Below are positions 60,735 through 64,000 of a DNA stretch of 64,000 bases, piece after piece. Origin of the DNA: Chytriomyces cf. hyalinus JEL632 (lineage: Eukaryota > Chytridiomycota > Chytridiomycetes > Chytridiales > Chytriomycetaceae); assembly GCA_025435555.1 (NCBI GenBank), contig JAIWWG010000107.1:31217-95216 (forward strand). The letters run 5' to 3'. Made by a program: the position numbers and the translations under genes. The notes under the pieces were generated by a model. The model searched no databases, was not told where the DNA came from, and saw only the letters and a list, made by a program, of their open reading frames with translations. Every line of letters starts with the position of its first letter. The first letter of the stretch is position 1.

Positions 60735-60913
60735 ATCCGGCGTTTTGAAAAACGCCGGATACAATAGCAGATACAATAGCAGATCTCCTGTATTTCCTAG
60801 CAGGAACAATAAGTGAACCTCCTGTGTCAGGAAGCTAGCATGTTTCCTGCAGCGGCCGGAAAAAAAGTGTTACGGAGAAAAATCGCTCTAGTTTTATAGC
60901 AAGCTAAAAAGGA
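60735..60913 (-). mobile_element. 5' terminus of the Helitron-like element
   Basis: Read minus from 60,913: TCCTTTTTAGCTTGCTATAA..., matching 44,226 onward for ~115 bp, then a GC-rich inverted repeat (GTATCCGGCGTTTTGAAA and its complement, 60,736-60,765) also shared with the small element. The preceding minus-strand base is A, as expected for Helitron insertion at A|T. Confidence 0.8.
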
Positions 60914-61230
60914 TTACAGGCTAAACTTCAAATGCGCCCAGGCTCCCTGCCAACACGCCAACGCGCTTTATTCGGGGAGACGTCATAGGTTTTATCGTAA
61001 AAGCTCAAATGGCCCGATTTCCAACTGAACCACCCAATACAAAAAAATAACATAAATCTTGCGTGCAACCCCTCCATTCATAACGGGCCCAACCATCATG
61101 ACGTCGTCCCCCAAGCAATGACCAGACCCACGGGATATTGCGGGTCCAATCGAACCAGTTGGTGGCCATCATCCAGACCCGGTGCTTGAAGATATGGACG
61201 CTGACGTAAGGCTTGCAGCACCCCACTTTT
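60914..61230. other. Unassigned DNA between Helitron 5' end and solo LTR
   Basis: No gene called. A minus-strand open frame (61,228 down to 61,005) with many Trp residues (N-W-F-D-W-T-R-N-I-P-W-V-W) could be a remnant exon of a host gene, but I find no splice partner or family. Confidence 0.4.
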
Positions 61231-61786
61231 TGTTCAAATTCGGATCCTGGAAGTGTTGGAGTTGTTGGAGTTAATAGCAGCAGCAGGAATGCGTCCATAA
61301 GCACCAAAACTCACAGGAGTGCAGGAAATGGGGAGTTGAGCATTTCCGAGTATTCTGAGAGTTCTATGAATGATCCGGAGGTGGGAAGTCGCGCATTTTA
61401 TGCAGTTTTGGGTGGCACATTGGTTTGTCATGCATCCGGACCGGAAAGGAATGTTTCCGGTGTAAAAACGAGGGTTACTGGTGTAAAAACGAGGGTTACC
61501 AGCGAAATTGCGCAATCCACCAATCAGAAGAGATCGGAAGAGCGAGAATCGTGGGACATGAGGGCATGCACTGGGGCACGCTGCTGAACAGCCAGAAAAG
61601 GGGATATAAGAAGGAGTTTTTGTTTTAGTTTTTCTCTTTAAGTTGTTATCTCTTATTGGCTGTGACACACAACTAACAGTTGCTGTGTTTAAGGTATTAA
61701 AGAAGTTGTTATCTCTTATTGGCTGTGACACACAACTAACAGTTGCTGTGTTTAAGTTGTAGGAAGGCCTCATATAAATTCAAACA
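61231..61786 (+). mobile_element. Full-length solo LTR of the Copia family, 556 bp
   Basis: It runs TGTTCAAATTCGG to AATTCAAACA and includes the 60-odd-bp internal tandem duplication. No primer site or pol follows. It is closer to Copia I than to Copia II. The flanking pentamers (CTTTT / AAATA) do not match, so it is not a simple solo LTR in its original site. Confidence 0.9.
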
Positions 61787-61889
61787 AAATACAAGCTAAA
61801 CAACAGGCAGTGCAATCTTGAAACACGCAAAGCTTTATTCATGCTTTGTTGTGGTACTTGCGCCTCTTTCATCATCGTATGAACGTGTG

Positions 61890-62439
61890 CTAAGTTGGTT
61901 CTACCCGTTCGTTTAACGCAGCCCATAAGCATGGCTCGCTGCACACGGCTTCCAAGCGACAGCAGGCGGTCTGATACCATGGGACTTTAGCCGTTTTGGG
62001 GGGTGGGTTGCCGTTGAGATGAATGAAACGTGCATCTGATGCCGATTCGGCAAGGTCCGCCAGGAGCGTCAACGGTGAGAGAATGGAGTGATGCAGGGAG
62101 GTGCCAAGCACGAGCACCAAACGTTTCTTGGCCTTCGGTGGGAGTACTACGTCGATTCCGTTGACTTCTGAGGCAGAGATGGTTGGATCGTCCATGTCGT
62201 CGCAGGTCTTAGAATTGCGATACAGGCCTTCTGATCCACAATAGTCCGCCAAGCCGGATGCAGTTGAAACACCTGCCCCTGCCAAAATAATTATCTTCAT
62301 GGCATTTAGCAGTTTCTTCTTTCAGCAGAGATTGGCTCACCTGGTCGGCCCATTGAAGACATTCGATCAAGTCAGAAACCAGGGTCGCTGTTTCAGGCGA
62401 TGCCGGGTATTTGATTCCGAGGGATGACCAATCGCACAT
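61890..62439 (-). CDS. Reduced SIR2/sirtuin-like protein, 2 exons, 167 aa
   Basis: Exon 1 62439-62341, exon 2 62294-61890, 46-bp intron (GTGAGC..CTAAAT..GAAG). The product has the sirtuin NAD-binding start I-I-I-L-A-G-A-G-V-S-T-A-S-G-L and, near the end, L-V-L-V-L-G-T-S-L and I-H-L-N-G-N (sirtuins: G-T-S-L ... I-N). Between them the family's Q-N-x-D, catalytic H-G and the four zinc-binding Cys are absent, and the usual D-F-R-S after the GAG loop is D-Y-C-G-S. At 167 aa it is well below a ~250-aa sirtuin core. It may be a pseudogene that lost its central exons or a Rossmann-only derivative; deacetylase activity is not expected. Confidence 0.65.
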
Positions 62440-62791
62440 TGTGTTGGTGTTGGTTCGTGTCAACTGCTTCCTGCTTTTGTTTAGTGCCTGTGGGAGTGAT
62501 CGAACCATTACTCACCTTTCTTCGATCATTCGATAGACAGGCGATCTGCGCCCAGGTTTGCCCAGTATGAACGGCGATGGGTCATCGTTATGAGTGGTCT
62601 TGTAATGTTTGGCATGTGAACGGCGGAACTCTGTTTGCGACACTGTCCACGTGCAGCCGACCGATGGGCAGGAAATCTGCGTGTCTTTATTGATGAGTTC
62701 ACGGTTGCCGTTGCATTACCTGCCATACCTTTGCGGCGCATGGCTTGCGTTTTCCGCGTCGTTTCATTTTCGATATCTTCGTTTTTATTAC
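62440..62791. other. Upstream region between the SIR2-like gene and the 206-aa gene
   Basis: Divergent genes are separated by about 350 bp. A + strand frame opens from 62,609 into the 206-aa gene but its N-terminal extension is Cys/Phe-rich and unconvincing. No clear promoter motif was found. Confidence 0.35.
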
Positions 62792-63468
62792 ATGACTGAT
62801 CACGTTGAAATGACAGATGACGGACGGCCACAGACGGATGAGCATGATGCTGCACGAATCAAGGATTTGTGCGAGGCCAATGAGTCTTGTGCTGAGGATA
62901 CTGACAGCATGTCGGGACTCGAAGACCAAGAGACGTTGATCCGAATGCATAGCTTGGTGCAATCGAACTTTGTCAGGAGCTTTGTTTCAAAGCATCAGAA
63001 GGTCGAAGGGGTTGCGGAATGGTTGGGGTTCGCTGTGTCGCCATCAAACAAGCGGACGCATATCAAACGTGCGGTAAGTGCGCTTGTCTTAAATGGCACG
63101 CAAACTTGTATTTATATTGCACTTGGCAGGATGGTGATACACACAAGACAGTTTTAATGAAAGCGTTTCAACGCGGAACCGACAGTCATGCGAAGCCAAA
63201 GACATTGCAGGCGAAATACCACAAAATTTATGAATGGGCCAAGCAATGTGCAGAGCAGGAGAACCTGACGGTGGAACAGGTGGTGGCGAAGACGGACTTT
63301 GGTAAATGTAAAGGCCTTCTTAATTGGCGAATCCCTGCAGCGGCGGTAATTGTTGAGCAGAGGCCATCGCAAATTAATCCAATCGTTCCATCATCCACCT
63401 TCAAGAAGATGAAGAAACGACGGCGTATCATGGCTAGCAAGGTGGCTGTGAAATTGCGTGTAAATTGA
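62792..63468 (+). CDS. Unknown basic protein, 2 exons, 206 aa
   Basis: Exon 1 62792-63073, exon 2 63130-63468, joined by a 56-bp GTAAGT..GGCAG intron in phase 0. Not recognised. The N-terminus is acidic; the centre is charged and helical (F-V-R-S-F-V-S-K-H-Q-K-V-E-G-V-A-E-W-L-G; Y-H-K-I-Y-E-W-A-K-Q-C-A-E-Q-E-N). The C-terminus is very basic (K-K-M-K-K-R-R-R), suggesting nuclear or nucleic-acid binding. An optional 39-bp in-frame intron (GTAAAT..CTGCAG, about 63,301-63,339) may remove K-C-K-G-L-L-N-W. Context: next to mobile-element remnants. Confidence 0.55.
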
Positions 63469-63525
63469 TTGATGTTTTATAAAGTCATAATAAAAGTGGT
63501 GCAATTTCGAAAATTTTATTAGAGG

Positions 63526-64000
63526 ATGACGGTTTACGATACTGCACGCCGCCAGGCCATCCTTGCGAAAGATGACGATGAAGCCATCAAATACCTGGAG
63601 GATGCAGAGCAGACCTTGGCTACAGACGAAGATGCCGTGGTGTTGACGCCTGGCGCATTTGGCAGTCAGACTTTTGTTTCCCAGTTTATTGCGAACATGC
63701 TCAAGAGACTCAGCGCCCTTCCAAGGACTCGGAGTCGAAAGCAGGTTGTTGCAGATGCTTTTCCGTGTGGGGCCGTTGCTGAAGCAGGTACATTAGATCA
63801 GTGAATCTGCCACCACAACCTCAAGCGAACCGCAATCTTTGTCCAGACGACCCAGAGATTATGATGATATCTCCAGCGACGACGAACAGATTGTTCTAAG
63901 CGTGCGGGTGATCGAAAACGCCGCCTCTGCTTCAAAAGCCCAATGGATCAAAAATGCAAAAGGTGTGTATGCTCCTGTCCCAACGGCCTAAACCATGTGC
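63526..64000 (+). CDS. Unknown acidic protein, 5' part (continues beyond window)
   Basis: ATG 63526 opens M-T-V-Y-D-T-A-R-R-Q-A with an acidic helical start (D-D-D-E-A-I-K-Y-L-E-D-A-E-Q). The simple frame stops at 63,802-63,804. A 52-bp GTTGTT..CATTAG intron (63,745-63,796) would connect to an open frame to 63,962 (R-R-P-R-D-Y-D-D-I-S-S-D-D-E-Q-I-V-L-S-V-R-V-I), where GTGTGT starts a further intron running out of the window. The exon-2 frame looks coding (acidic Ser/Asp patch, then a strand-like segment). No family recognised. Confidence 0.5.

Larger units (their letters stand above)
53940..60913 (-). mobile_element. Helitron-like element, 5' end at 60,913, 3' part lost
   Basis: On the minus strand it starts A|TCCTTTTTAGC (60,913), the same terminus as the 44,226 element, with matching sequence for ~115 bp and again around 60,735-60,790. 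It then holds a divergent pair of spliced genes, palindromic minisatellite units, and a Helitron Rep-like gene ending abruptly at 53,940 before the Rep tyrosines and helicase. The 3' CTAG hairpin is not found. The shared terminal sequence and shared repeat units argue that the whole interval was one element; the genes between could also be host genes beside the Rep remnant. Confidence 0.65.

Noticed and set aside
44226-60913. One 16.7-kb DNA transposon bounded by ~115-bp terminal inverted repeats
   Set aside because: The left copy belongs to a separate 1.69-kb element with its own CTAG 3' end and the Copia reading resumes right after it. Rep/HUH sequence and A|TC termini fit two Helitrons in opposite orientation better than a TIR element.
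62609-62791. N-terminal extension of the 206-aa protein from an upstream start
   Set aside because: The extension is Cys/Phe-rich, starts at a non-ATG codon for much of its length, and the ATG at 62,792 begins the charged region typical of the rest.

Overview
The window is nuclear DNA of a fungus, most likely an early-diverging, chytrid-grade one. The evidence is dense spliceosomal introns of about 45-85 bp with GT(AAGT)..CTAAC..AG signals, a fungal-type lanosterol synthase, a LAMMER kinase, a VIP36-like lectin, and a mixed load of LINE, Copia and Helitron elements. The phylum is my inference; the sequence does not state it.

Left part (1-14,525) is ordinary gene space. It holds the 3' end of a cyclin-like gene, lanosterol synthase (10 exons), a tRNA-Asn, IMP3 and SNU13 (divergent genes for two parts of the U3 snoRNP/SSU processome, each with a first coding exon that is only the ATG), a VIP36-like cargo lectin (8 exons), a LAMMER kinase with a long Q/H/P/S/Y-rich N-terminus, and a four-helix membrane protein.

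Middle part (about 14,700-42,364) is a head-to-tail array of non-LTR retrotransposons, all on the + strand. Seven element ends carry the tail GAAAACGTTAGGGTTATG and abut the next element directly. The array mixes autonomous elements (ORF1, then ORF2 with an APE-type endonuclease, reverse transcriptase and CCHC-like finger) of three families, ORF1-only elements, and short 3' pieces. ORF1 and ORF2 meet at an ATGA stop/start overlap in all three families. A TTAGGG-like tail plus a Gag-only partner resembles telomeric LINE arrays (HeT-A/TART, SART/TRAS), although no true telomere repeat tract is visible.

Right part (42,365-61,786) is nested: LTR remnants; a Copia element (I) broken by a 1.69-kb non-autonomous Helitron and by a second Copia (II) with a perfect 5-bp target duplication; then a Helitron-like element on the - strand, with a decayed Rep gene (HUH motif), palindromic minisatellites, a divergent pair of spliced genes of unknown function (530 and 326 aa) and a recognisable 5' terminus at 60,913. 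A full-length solo LTR follows.

Far right (61,890-64,000) has a reduced SIR2-like gene and two spliced genes I do not recognise, the last leaving the window. Exon structures were deduced by eye from splice signals and reading-frame continuity; none is confirmed by transcript data.
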